This document shows, in pieces, positions 16,295-24,281 of a stretch of DNA of 64,000 nt. Source of the DNA: Acidimicrobiaceae bacterium (GTDB taxonomy: Bacteria > Actinomycetota > Acidimicrobiia > Acidimicrobiales > Poriferisodalaceae). Both the position numbers and the translations under genes were made by a program. Positions within the stretch are counted from its first letter, which is position 1. Each line of letters begins with the position of its first letter. Location of the stretch: assembly GCA_026713105.1 (NCBI GenBank), contig JAPOPC010000100.1, forward strand, positions 16,459 through 80,458, written 5' to 3'. The notes under the pieces were generated by a model, which saw nothing but the letters and a program-made list of their open reading frames with translations, had not been told where the DNA came from and ran no database searches.

Positions 16295-17605
16295 ATGGCA
16301 GGACTCGCGAGCCGGCTCCGGCGACGCCCGCCCAAGTACTCGGCTGCAGCGCTGGCCTGGAAAGGCCTCCGGGGCGAGGGGTGGCCCCGGGTGTGGCGCG
16401 ACTGCGACCTGCAGCGCTCCTACGACGCGGTCGTCATCGGCGGCGGCGTGCATGGCCTCGCCACCGCCTACTACCTCGCTCGCAATCACGGCATGACCAA
16501 CGTGGCCGTGCTGGACAAGGCCTACCTGGGCAGCGGCGGCTCGGGACGCAACACGGCGATCGTGCGCTCCAACTACCTCACCCCCGAAGGCGTGGCTTTC
16601 TACGACCGATCAGTGCACCTGTATGAGCGGATGGCGGTCGAGCTGAACATCAACGTGATGTTCAGCCAGCGCGGCCACCTGACGCTGGCCCACTCCGACG
16701 CCTCCCTGCGCACGATGCACTGGCGTGCCGAGGTCAACAAGCTCGGCGGCGTCAACTCCAGCGTGATCGGCCCCGACGAGGTCAAGCAGGAGTGTCCGAG
16801 TCTGGACACCTCCGACCACCCCCGTTACCCGATCCAAGGTGCCCTCTATCACCCGCCCGGCGGTGTCGTGCGCCACGACGCAGTGGTGTGGGGCTACGCC
16901 CGCGCCGCTGACCACATGGGCGTCGAGATGCATCAGAAGACCGAGGTCACCGACATCATCTGCGAAGGCGGCGACGGTCCCGACGGCAAGGGGGCCGGCG
17001 GCCGAGTCACCGGAGTGCGCACCAACCGGGGCGACATCTCCACGCCGATCGTGATCAACTGCACCGCCGGGTGGGCATCGCTCATCTCGACCATGGCCGG
17101 CGTGCGGCTGCCCATCACCACCCACCCGCTGCAGGCCGCCGTCACCGAACCGGTGAAGATGTTCCTGCCGACGGTGGTGGTCTCGGGCTCGTTGCACGTC
17201 TACGTGAGCCAGACCGACCGCGGCGAGCTGGTGTTCGGTGCCTCGGTTGACCCGTACGCCAACTACTCGGTACGCGGCTCGCTGGAATTCACCGAGGGTC
17301 TGGCCGGCCACGTGCTCGAGCTGATGCCCGGCATCTCGCGCATGCGGGTGCTGCGCCAGTGGTCCGGGCTGTGCGACATGACTCCCGACTACTCGCCGGT
17401 GATGGGTTTCACGCCCGTGGACGGTTTCCTGGTGGACGTCGGCTGGGGCACCTACGGCTTCAAGGCCGCACCGGTATCGGGAGAACAGATGGCCGAAGCC
17501 GCAGCCACGGGCCGCACGCCCAAGCTGATCGAGGCCTTCGCTCTCAGCCGCTTCGACGATGGCGAGCTGGTGGGCGAAAAGGGTGCAGCGTCGGTGGGCC
17601 ACTGA
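16295..17605 (+). CDS. soxB: Heterotetrameric sarcosine oxidase / N-methylglutamate dehydrogenase beta subunit
   Basis: FAD-dependent amine oxidoreductase subunit of the DAO family, 436 residues from ATG 16295 (a GTG is immediately upstream). The dinucleotide-binding motif YDAVVIGGGVHGLATAYYLA lies near residue 43. Characteristic later segments include GSGGSGRNTAIVRSNYLTPE and a C-terminal FLVDVGWGTYGFK. It oxidises an N-methyl amine (sarcosine or N-methylglutamate), passing formaldehyde to the THF-binding alpha subunit. First gene of soxB-D-A-G, the order of mgdABCD. Because gmaS and mgsABC are encoded 8 kb away, N-methylglutamate is the likelier substrate (inference). Its stop overlaps a mini-ORF. 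Confidence 0.9.
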   Translation: MAGLASRLRRRPPKYSAAALAWKGLRGEGWPRVWRDCDLQRSYDAVVIGGGVHGLATAYYLARNHGMTNVAVLDKAYLGSGGSGRNTAIVRSNYLTPEGVAFYDRSVHLYERMAVELNINVMFSQRGHLTLAHSDASLRTMHWRAEVNKLGGVNSSVIGPDEVKQECPSLDTSDHPRYPIQGALYHPPGGVVRHDAVVWGYARAADHMGVEMHQKTEVTDIICEGGDGPDGKGAGGRVTGVRTNRGDISTPIVINCTAGWASLISTMAGVRLPITTHPLQAAVTEPVKMFLPTVVVSGSLHVYVSQTDRGELVFGASVDPYANYSVRGSLEFTEGLAGHVLELMPGISRMRVLRQWSGLCDMTPDYSPVMGFTPVDGFLVDVGWGTYGFKAAPVSGEQMAEAAATGRTPKLIEAFALSRFDDGELVGEKGAASVGH

Positions 17606-17682
17606 TGTTGCGCTCGTCTGCTGCCCGCTGTGCCACGAGGCCCACCGACGCCATTGCGACAGTGGTGGGCCACTGATGTTGC
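17593..17682 (+). repeat. Direct repeat across the soxB-soxD junction
   Basis: The 19-mer GGTGGGCCACTGATGTTGC occurs at 17593-17611 and 17664-17682, 71 bp apart. Each copy holds a TGATG stop/start overlap. The sequence after the first copy, in the soxD frame, still resembles the start of soxD (a C-P-x-C pattern), as expected of a decayed tandem duplication. Confidence 0.85.
17605..17676 (+). other. 23-codon mini-ORF between soxB and soxD
   Basis: ATG at 17605 overlaps the soxB stop (TGATG) and the stop at 17674-17676 overlaps the soxD ATG in the same way, so a ribosome could pass through without a gap. The peptide ends VGH like SoxB itself. It arises from the 71-bp duplication and may only serve coupling; no function as a peptide is claimed. 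Confidence 0.4.
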
Positions 17683-17948
17683 TCGTACCTTGCCCCAACT
17701 GCGGCCCACGCAATTCGACCGATCTCCGGTACGGGGGCGAATCGCACGCTCGTCCCGACCCCAATACGGCCTCGCCGCAAGAGTGGCGGGCCTACCTCTA
17801 CCTGCGCGACAACCCCGCCGGTTGGCTGCGCGAGAACTGGTACTGCGCGTCGGGCTGCCGCCGCTGGTTCTCGATCGAACGCAACACCGCCACCAACGAG
17901 TTCCGTGATCCGCCGCTGCCGGGCGACAAGCGAGGCGGTGCGGCATGA
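17676..17948 (+). CDS. soxD: Sarcosine oxidase / N-methylglutamate dehydrogenase delta subunit
   Basis: Small structural subunit of the heterotetrameric oxidase, 90 residues, normal for SoxD. It carries the zinc site: Cys6 and Cys9 (CPNC) near the N-terminus and Cys57/Cys61 (CASGCRRWF) in the second half. ATG 17676 overlaps the stop of the mini-ORF. Its own stop overlaps the ATG of a second mini-ORF (ATGA). Confidence 0.9.
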   Translation: MLLVPCPNCGPRNSTDLRYGGESHARPDPNTASPQEWRAYLYLRDNPAGWLRENWYCASGCRRWFSIERNTATNEFRDPPLPGDKRGGAA

Positions 17949-18013
17949 GTGCGTGTGTGCCCGGTGCTGCCGGGGGTCTCCAGCCCGACGGCGAGCGAGG
18001 CGGTGCGGCATGA
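17930..18013 (+). repeat. Direct repeat across the soxD-soxA junction
   Basis: The 19-mer GCGAGGCGGTGCGGCATGA occurs at 17930-17948 (end of soxD) and 17995-18013 (start of soxA), 65 bp apart. Each copy contains an ATGA stop/start overlap. Confidence 0.85.
17945..18013 (+). other. 22-codon mini-ORF between soxD and soxA
   Basis: Begins with the ATG of the ATGA overlapping the soxD stop and ends with the TGA of the ATGA overlapping the soxA start. It ends ERGGAA, echoing the C-terminus of SoxD (KRGGAA). Probably created by duplication and kept in phase for translational coupling; no peptide function is claimed. Confidence 0.4.
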
Positions 18014-20859
18014 CGATGAGCCGGCAGGGCGTTCAGCCCACCGAGGTGATCGACCGGGCTGCCAAGCTCCGATTCAGATGGAACGGCAAGCGGTTCAGCG
18101 GATTCGAGGGCGACACGATCGCCTCGGCCCTGGCTGCGGAAGGCGAGCACATCTTCTCCCGCTCCATGAAGTACCACCGGCCGCGAGGGATCCTCACCGC
18201 CGATTATTGGGATCCCAACTTGATGGTCCAGGTGGGCGACGACCCCAACGTCCGGGCCGGCCACCGCTTGGTGCGCAACGGCATGGACGTCCGCTCGCAG
18301 AACGCATGGCCGTCGCTGAACCGCGATCTCAAGGCGGCGAACGGCCTGCTTGGGCGTTTCTTGACGGCGGGCTTCTACTACAAGACCTTCATGCGGCCGC
18401 AGTGGCTGTGGCCCACCTATGAGCGGGTGCTGGCCACCTTCGCCCCCGGCGGCAAGATCGACATCGACACCCCGCACGGCTACCACGACAAGCGCTATAC
18501 GCATCCTGACGTGGTGGTGGCCGGAGCGGGCCCGGCCGGCATCGAGGCGGCGCTGGCAGCCAGCACCGCCGGCGCCCGCGTCCTGCTCGTCTCCCACGAG
18601 CACGCGGTGGGCGGCCATCTGCGCTACTCGAGCGATGCCGGCGACCAAGGGGCCTTGGCAGAACTGCGCGCTTCGCTCGACGCTTCCGATGTCGAAGTGC
18701 TGACCGATTCGACCGTGACAGGCCGGTACGAGGACAACTGGCTCGGCATCGTCCAGCGCAATCACCCGATCGCGGTAGAGCGGCTCATCAAGGCCCGAGC
18801 CAAAGTGCTGGTCGCGGCGCCCGGCCTGATCGAGCGCCCCTACGTGTTCGAGGGCAACGACCGGCCCGGCGTCATCACCTCGGGGGCGGCCCGTCGCCTC
18901 ATCAACCTGTGGGGTGTCAAGCCGGGCGAGCGGGCGGTGGTCTTCAGTGCCAACGCCGACGGCGACGCAGCGGCTGCCGACCTGGAACGGGTTGGTACCG
19001 AGATCGCTGCAGTCATCGACGCCCGTTCGGGCGGCCAGATCAGCTCGACGGCGGGCTCGTCTCGGGCTGTCGAAGCCGTGATGGCAAACGGCGAACAGAT
19101 CGACGCCGATCTGCTCGTCATGGCCGCAGGCTGGACGGCGCCGACGTCGCTGCTCAACATGGCAGGCGATCGACCGGTCTATGACCCGGCCGCGGCCCGG
19201 TTCTTCCCCTCCGACCCTCCCAGCAATGTGCTGTCGACCGGCGGACTTGCTGGCGACGCTGATCTTGATGGGTTGCGGCAACATGGCGCCGAAACTGGTC
19301 GTCTCGCCGCAGCCCGTGCCGCAGCGGTACGCCACCGGCTGCAGGCCCGCACCGCCCGAGCGCTGCCGGTCGAGGGCGACGAGCCTGCCTGGGCCGTCGA
19401 CGAGCGGGTGCCGCTGGGCCGCGACCCCCATCCCGAGCTTTTCCGCGCTGATACCCATGGGATGGTCGACATGTCCGAGGACATCAGCTCCAAGGATCTG
19501 GTCGCTGCTGCGCATGAGGGCTACGACTCGGTGGAGCTGGCCAAGCGCTACACCACCGCCACCATGGGGCCGTCGCAGGGCAAGCTCGAGACGGTCAATA
19601 CCGTCGCTGCCATTGCCGAAGCGCGGGGTGAGACGATCAGCCAGGTCGGCACCACGGTGTGGCGCCCTCCGTACGCACCGCTCACCTTGGGCGCGCTCGC
19701 CGGTCGCAGTTTTGAACCGGTGCGCGTGTCGTCCATTCACCCCTGGCACGAGGCCAACAACGTCACGCTCATCCAAGCCGGCCAGTGGCTGCGTCCCGAT
19801 CACTACGGCGATCCACAAGCCGAAGTCCGCAACGTCCGTGAGAACGTCGGGCTCATCGACGTCACCCCGCTGGGCAAGCTGGACTTGCGCGGCCCCGACG
19901 TTCCCAAGCTGCTCAGCCTGCTGTACGTCAACAAGTGGATGAAGCTGGGCATCGGCCGGGTGCGCTACGGGATGATGTGTGCCGAGGACGGCGTGGTACT
20001 CGACGACGGCGTGACTGGCCGACTCGGCGAAGACCACTACATGATGTCGACCACGAGCTCGGGCGCGGGTGGCGTGTGGGAATGGGTGGAGAATTGGCTC
20101 CAGACCGAGCGCCCCGACTGGCAGGTGCACGTCACCCCGGTGACCACCGCATACGCCAGCATCAACGTGGCCGGGCCCAAGTCCCGAGAGCTGATGCGCA
20201 GGGTCTGCGAGGGTGTCGACCTCGACGCTGAGGCGTTTCCGTACATGACGGTCCGAGAGGCGACCGTGGCTGGCGTATCGGGCTGCTTCATGTGGCGCAT
20301 CGGCTTCACCGGCGAGCTGTCGTTCGAGCTGCATGTGCCCGCCGGTCACGGTTGCCATGTCTGGGAAGCGCTGATGGATGCCGGCAGTGACCTCGGCGTC
20401 GGCCCCTTCGGCCTCGAAGGCCAGCGCATCATGCGCCTCGAGAAGGGGCACTTCATCGTCGGCCAGGACACCGACGGCCTGACGCTGGGCCCCAGCACCG
20501 GCATGGGGTCGCTCATCAAGCTCGACAAGGACGACTTCGCCGGCAAGCCAGAGCTGGCATGGGCGGCGGATCGGCCGCTTCCGCTGGTCGTGGCCATCCA
20601 GCCCGACGATCCCGACGTCGTGCCCGAAGAGGCCGCACAGATTCTGCGAGGCGACACCAACGAGATCCTGGGCCGGATCACCTCCTCGCGCTTCTCGCCG
20701 ACGCTGAACCGCTCGATCTGCCTCGGGCAGGTGGAGCCGCACTTGGCAGCCGGCGGCACCAAGCTGACGGTGTTGCTGGAGTCGGGGGAGCGCATCAGCG
20801 CCACGGTGATCGACCATCACGCCCATTTCGACCCGGCAGGGGAGCGTTTGCGTGGCTGA
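18010..20859 (+). CDS. soxA: Sarcosine oxidase / N-methylglutamate dehydrogenase alpha subunit
   Basis: Large subunit, 949 residues from ATG 18010, near the family norm (about 950-1000). The N-terminal 2Fe-2S-ferredoxin-like domain has FRWNGKRFSGFEGDTIASAL and MKYHRPRG; then an NAD-binding Rossmann motif (VVVAGAGPAGIEAALAAS, about 169-186); then a GcvT-type tetrahydrofolate domain over the last ~390 residues, which takes up the one-carbon unit as methylene-THF. Overlaps soxG by 8 bases. A long open frame on the opposite strand here is a codon-bias shadow. Confidence 0.92.
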   Translation: MTMSRQGVQPTEVIDRAAKLRFRWNGKRFSGFEGDTIASALAAEGEHIFSRSMKYHRPRGILTADYWDPNLMVQVGDDPNVRAGHRLVRNGMDVRSQNAWPSLNRDLKAANGLLGRFLTAGFYYKTFMRPQWLWPTYERVLATFAPGGKIDIDTPHGYHDKRYTHPDVVVAGAGPAGIEAALAASTAGARVLLVSHEHAVGGHLRYSSDAGDQGALAELRASLDASDVEVLTDSTVTGRYEDNWLGIVQRNHPIAVERLIKARAKVLVAAPGLIERPYVFEGNDRPGVITSGAARRLINLWGVKPGERAVVFSANADGDAAAADLERVGTEIAAVIDARSGGQISSTAGSSRAVEAVMANGEQIDADLLVMAAGWTAPTSLLNMAGDRPVYDPAAARFFPSDPPSNVLSTGGLAGDADLDGLRQHGAETGRLAAARAAAVRHRLQARTARALPVEGDEPAWAVDERVPLGRDPHPELFRADTHGMVDMSEDISSKDLVAAAHEGYDSVELAKRYTTATMGPSQGKLETVNTVAAIAEARGETISQVGTTVWRPPYAPLTLGALAGRSFEPVRVSSIHPWHEANNVTLIQAGQWLRPDHYGDPQAEVRNVRENVGLIDVTPLGKLDLRGPDVPKLLSLLYVNKWMKLGIGRVRYGMMCAEDGVVLDDGVTGRLGEDHYMMSTTSSGAGGVWEWVENWLQTERPDWQVHVTPVTTAYASINVAGPKSRELMRRVCEGVDLDAEAFPYMTVREATVAGVSGCFMWRIGFTGELSFELHVPAGHGCHVWEALMDAGSDLGVGPFGLEGQRIMRLEKGHFIVGQDTDGLTLGPSTGMGSLIKLDKDDFAGKPELAWAADRPLPLVVAIQPDDPDVVPEEAAQILRGDTNEILGRITSSRFSPTLNRSICLGQVEPHLAAGGTKLTVLLESGERISATVIDHHAHFDPAGERLRG

Positions 20860-21481
20860 GACTGCATCGCCGGGGAGTTCGACGCCCACAGGTCCGGCGT
20901 TCGAGAGCCCGGTTGTACGGAGCTCCCCGTCGTCGAATGTTGGCGACCTGGCGCTGACCGACGCGAGCGCCACCACCAAGTGGCTGGTGCGCGCCAGCAA
21001 CGATGGGCCCACTGCCGATCTGCTCGGCGCTCGATTCGGAACGTCGCAAGTCGCAGCCGGCGGTGCACTCGTACTCGGGTCCCGGCCCGGCGAGTGGATC
21101 ATCCTGGGCGCCCCTGCTGAGGTGGCCGCAACAGTCGCCGACCTCGACGCGCACGATGGGAGGGACTTCGTGTCCGCTCTCGACTGGACTCACAGCCGGG
21201 CGATGTTCCGGGTCACCGGCGCCGAGGCGACGCGCATGCTGGAGAAGGTGTGCGGCATCGACTGGAGCGACCACATGACGCCCGACGGAGCGGTGGTCTC
21301 GGCCTCGGTGGCCCTCGTTACCTGCGACCTCGCCCGCAACGACGTCAACCACGACGACACAGCCGGTACGCCCTCGTATCTCATCTTCTGCGACCGGTCT
21401 TTTGGCCAGTACTTGTTCGATGCGCTCGTCGATGCCGGCGACGAATTCGGCCTGTCGGTCCTCGCCAGCGGAGTTTCCTAG
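20852..21481 (+). CDS. soxG: Sarcosine oxidase / N-methylglutamate dehydrogenase gamma subunit
   Basis: 209 residues, matching SoxG/MgdD proteins, a degenerate GcvT-like fold that packs on the beta subunit. Segments such as EWIILGAPAEVAATV, FVSALDWTHSRAMFRVTG and RSFGQYLFDALVDAG are typical. The start ATG lies inside the soxA end, so the subunits are translationally coupled. Last gene of the operon; a minus-strand gene follows after 64 bases. Confidence 0.88.
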   Translation: MAETASPGSSTPTGPAFESPVVRSSPSSNVGDLALTDASATTKWLVRASNDGPTADLLGARFGTSQVAAGGALVLGSRPGEWIILGAPAEVAATVADLDAHDGRDFVSALDWTHSRAMFRVTGAEATRMLEKVCGIDWSDHMTPDGAVVSASVALVTCDLARNDVNHDDTAGTPSYLIFCDRSFGQYLFDALVDAGDEFGLSVLASGVS

Positions 21482-21545
21482 CAGACTGAGCCGATAGGCG
21501 AAGCCGTGGCCTTGGCAGCCCCGGGCTAGCAGCGCCCTGCAGCGC

Positions 21546-22589
21546 TCAGGCGAGCACGACCACTGGAGTGCCGATTGACGCCCACGTGTACAGGCGCTCT
21601 GCCTTGTCGTCCCGTTGACGCACGCAACCCAGCGACAAGGCATCGCCGAGCTCTGCCTCGGTTTGCACGGCGGTGTCGCGCCAGCCTCGGGGAATGGAAT
21701 GGAAGCCGATCCAGTCGTCGTCGTGGTCGGTTGTGAAGCGCACCATGTGACGCATCGTGACCAGCCAGTTGTACGAGATCGCGTCTTCCGATTTCGAGAG
21801 GACCTTGTAGCGGCCCGGTTCCGGCGAGGTGGGATGCCCGCTGACCGGGTAGTTGTCGACGACACGCCCGTCGGCGTCGACGAGCCAGACCCGCTGGTTG
21901 CCTCGGTCATAGATGACGTGGCGAGACCCAGTGAGCCCGACGTCGGGCACTGTGTGGCCGCCGAGCCAGAGCACCCGGCCCTGCGGTGTGACGACCGACA
22001 GTGTGCCGTCGTCGCTGAGTTGCAGCATCGCCCCCGGCTCGCTGCGGGTGTCCGCAGTCCACAGCTGTGCTGGATTGCCGTCAGAGGCTGCTGCGGGGAA
22101 TCCTGGGCTGGCGGCGTCGTAGAGGGCGAGTTCGCCGTTGGTACGCATCAGCAGCAGCGGCATGGCTGATTCGACCGGTCCGGTGGACCACAGCGTGCCG
22201 TAGAGGCCCATCCCGTCGTCAGTGGCGCGCAGCACCAGCTGACCTCCCGGTTCGAGCGTCAGCCGGTACCAGCCATTCGGCGAGGAGACTGACTGACCGA
22301 CGGACAGATACTCGCCGGGCCCGAGGATGACCGTCGCGGGCAATCCTTGGGGCTCCCGATCAGGAGGGGCGATGACATCGACGTCGCGGTCGAGCGGCCA
22401 CGAGACGTCGAAATCGAGGTGCCAACGCTGGCTCGGCTCTGCGCTGAGATCTGCGATCCCGCTGGTGGCCGATGTTGCAGCGACGGGCAGTACAGCCAGA
22501 ACGGCGGCCAGGCCGAGCGCAGCGAAGGTGCGCAGAAGCGTCCTCGAAACGAGCACGCATGGCGAGAGTACGGCAACAACCGCACGCAC
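21546..22589 (-). CDS. Exported L,D-transpeptidase (YkuD) with bulb-lectin-type domain
   Basis: 347 residues from GTG 22589 (start uncertain; later GTG codons are possible). N-terminal signal segment (about 12-42). Residues about 90-220 resemble a B-lectin beta-prism with repeated ML-Q-L-S-D-D-G-x-L and SPNGWYRLTLEPGGQLVL. The C-terminus is a YkuD catalytic domain with the HSIPRGW segment and the active-site Cys in ALSLGCVRQRDD. Such enzymes make 3-3 crosslinks in peptidoglycan and are drug-relevant in actinobacteria. The lectin domain may target it to glycans. Confidence 0.85.
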   Translation of the reverse strand: MRAVVAVLSPCVLVSRTLLRTFAALGLAAVLAVLPVAATSATSGIADLSAEPSQRWHLDFDVSWPLDRDVDVIAPPDREPQGLPATVILGPGEYLSVGQSVSSPNGWYRLTLEPGGQLVLRATDDGMGLYGTLWSTGPVESAMPLLLMRTNGELALYDAASPGFPAAASDGNPAQLWTADTRSEPGAMLQLSDDGTLSVVTPQGRVLWLGGHTVPDVGLTGSRHVIYDRGNQRVWLVDADGRVVDNYPVSGHPTSPEPGRYKVLSKSEDAISYNWLVTMRHMVRFTTDHDDDWIGFHSIPRGWRDTAVQTEAELGDALSLGCVRQRDDKAERLYTWASIGTPVVVLA

Positions 22590-22631
22590 GGCAAGGTGCT
22601 TGCGGAGGCTACGACCACCGCACCCGGTAGA

Positions 22632-24281
22632 TCAGTCGTCGGTCGGGACCTGCCAGGCGTCTGGATGGATGACGGTGTTCATCTCGGCGCCGGTGTCGGT
22701 GATGGCTTTGACGGCGATAGGCCGGCCGTCGGGCGGGATCGGGAACGGTTGGGACCGGAACGAGATGATGTGCGACTGCGCGTCGGGAATGAGGTCCGGA
22801 CCCAAGCTTCGCATTGCGGCCTTCAGGCCGGCGTCGTTGCGCAAGCCATTGGGGAAGTAGGTGAGCCGAGCGATGAAGCTCATCTGGTCGTGGTCGGTGT
22901 CGATCATCCAGCAGTCGATGTGATCCTGGTTGGTTTCGCGCACCATGCCGGTGGAGGGGTCATAGGTGTCGCAGCCCAGCAAGCGCACCACCAAACAGGT
23001 GCCGTCGGGAGTGCGGCGCACCTCGCAATCGGGTTCCCCGAGCAGGGTGAACGTGCCGCCGTCGGCGCCTTGTTTGGACAGCTCGGGGATCTGCAGATCC
23101 TTCGAGGCGACCACTCGGTGCACGGCGCAGGCACCGACCTTGGCGGGCACGTCAGGATCGAAGGCGAAGCCCACGGCGATCAGGTCGGCGCAGTCGGGCG
23201 CATTCTGGCGGGCTTCGACGGCGGCTCGGCTGACCTGCGGTGCAGTGACGGTGGCGTCCGGCGCGGCGATCATGAGCCCTGCTGCGGATTCGGTGTCGCG
23301 CCCTGGCCGGGTGCAGGTGACGCCGTGGGAGGCAAGATGGGTCTCGGGCCAGCGTTCGTGGTCGACGATCTGCAGGAGCGGCCTGCCGGCTGAGTCGCAG
23401 ATCGGCGAGCGGTACAGCGCGTCGATGACGGCCCCGGTGATCTCGCCCGATGCCAGGCCGAGGTCGGTGGCGCTCGGAGGTGTCTCGGCAGTACCGCTAC
23501 CGACGCTGGCCGGTGCGGCGTCGAAGGGCAGGTACGAGTACGGCGAGTGCGACTCGACGGTGAACGGGCTGGCGAGTCTCACACGCTTCGGCTCGGTCTC
23601 GGTCTGGTCGACAAGCTTGATGACGTTGTCGGGATGGTTCCAGTCGGTGTTCGGGTCGGCAAGTCGACCCGCTGACACCTTCGGCATCTGCTTGCAGACG
23701 AAGTCGGCAGCGGGGTCGGTGCCGCCATCGGTGGTGCGATGCCATGTATAGACCGAGGTGGCGAGCTTCTGGCGTGCAACGGCGACGGCGACACGGCTCA
23801 CATCGATGGTGACCCAGCGCCGCCCCCATTCTTCAGCCACGTCGGCGGTGACCCCCGACCCGCACGTCGGATCAAGCACCAGATCCCCCGGATCGGTCGT
23901 CATCAACATGCAGCGTTCGACGATCGAACTGGCAGTCTGCACGACATAGCGCTTTTGACCGCGCACCGTCACTGAATGGTGCCAAACGTTGTCAATGCGA
24001 CGCCCAGCGGTTTCAGTCTCCAACTGCTTCCAATACAGCGCACGCTCTGTGCCGTAGAGACGGCGCGTCCATCCGAGCCAGCACAAGCCACATGGCTCGG
24101 GGTCGGGGCATGGAGGCGAAGCCTCCGTGCGCGCGCCAGTGTCGTCCGTCCCCGCAGTGGTACCGGTGACCATTGTACTCAACCCAGCGTGTGCGGCCGG
24201 TGGTGGATGCACCCATCGACGTGAGGTTTTCTCGATTCCAGATGACAGCTCCCGCTGGAAGCTCAACCTCCGGTCTCGCAC
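22632..24281 (-). CDS. Type III-like DNA methyltransferase, C-terminal piece (frameshifted)
   Basis: Carries the AdoMet-binding motif I of a beta-class N6-adenine methyltransferase (DLVLDPTCGSGVTADVAEEWGRRW), preceded by RRIDNVWHHSVTVRGQKRY, plus a long C-terminal region. The catalytic DPPY motif is in the overlapping upstream frame (24013-25341). In beta-class enzymes these belong to one chain in the order DPPY, target recognition, motif I, so the two frames are one gene split by a frameshift within about 24070-24160. The last ~300 residues show no motif I recognise. Confidence 0.8.
   Translation of the reverse strand: MRDRRLSFQRELSSGIEKTSRRWVHPPPAAHAGLSTMVTGTTAGTDDTGARTEASPPCPDPEPCGLCWLGWTRRLYGTERALYWKQLETETAGRRIDNVWHHSVTVRGQKRYVVQTASSIVERCMLMTTDPGDLVLDPTCGSGVTADVAEEWGRRWVTIDVSRVAVAVARQKLATSVYTWHRTTDGGTDPAADFVCKQMPKVSAGRLADPNTDWNHPDNVIKLVDQTETEPKRVRLASPFTVESHSPYSYLPFDAAPASVGSGTAETPPSATDLGLASGEITGAVIDALYRSPICDSAGRPLLQIVDHERWPETHLASHGVTCTRPGRDTESAAGLMIAAPDATVTAPQVSRAAVEARQNAPDCADLIAVGFAFDPDVPAKVGACAVHRVVASKDLQIPELSKQGADGGTFTLLGEPDCEVRRTPDGTCLVVRLLGCDTYDPSTGMVRETNQDHIDCWMIDTDHDQMSFIARLTYFPNGLRNDAGLKAAMRSLGPDLIPDAQSHIISFRSQPFPIPPDGRPIAVKAITDTGAEMNTVIHPDAWQVPTDD

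Noticed and set aside
17452..21102. Very long open frame on the minus strand opposite soxA/soxG
   Set aside because: It lies entirely opposite well-conserved genes, has no start signal or known motif, and is an effect of high GC and codon bias.
16295..21481. Plain sarcosine oxidase call with no link to methylamine
   Set aside because: The sequence alone allows it, but the presence of gmaS and mgsABC nearby makes N-methylglutamate dehydrogenase at least as likely; both are stated.
24013..24281. Programmed frameshift producing one methyltransferase
   Set aside because: No slippery heptamer or downstream pseudoknot was seen, the overlap is long, and the restriction gene next door has an independent shift, so loss or error is simpler.
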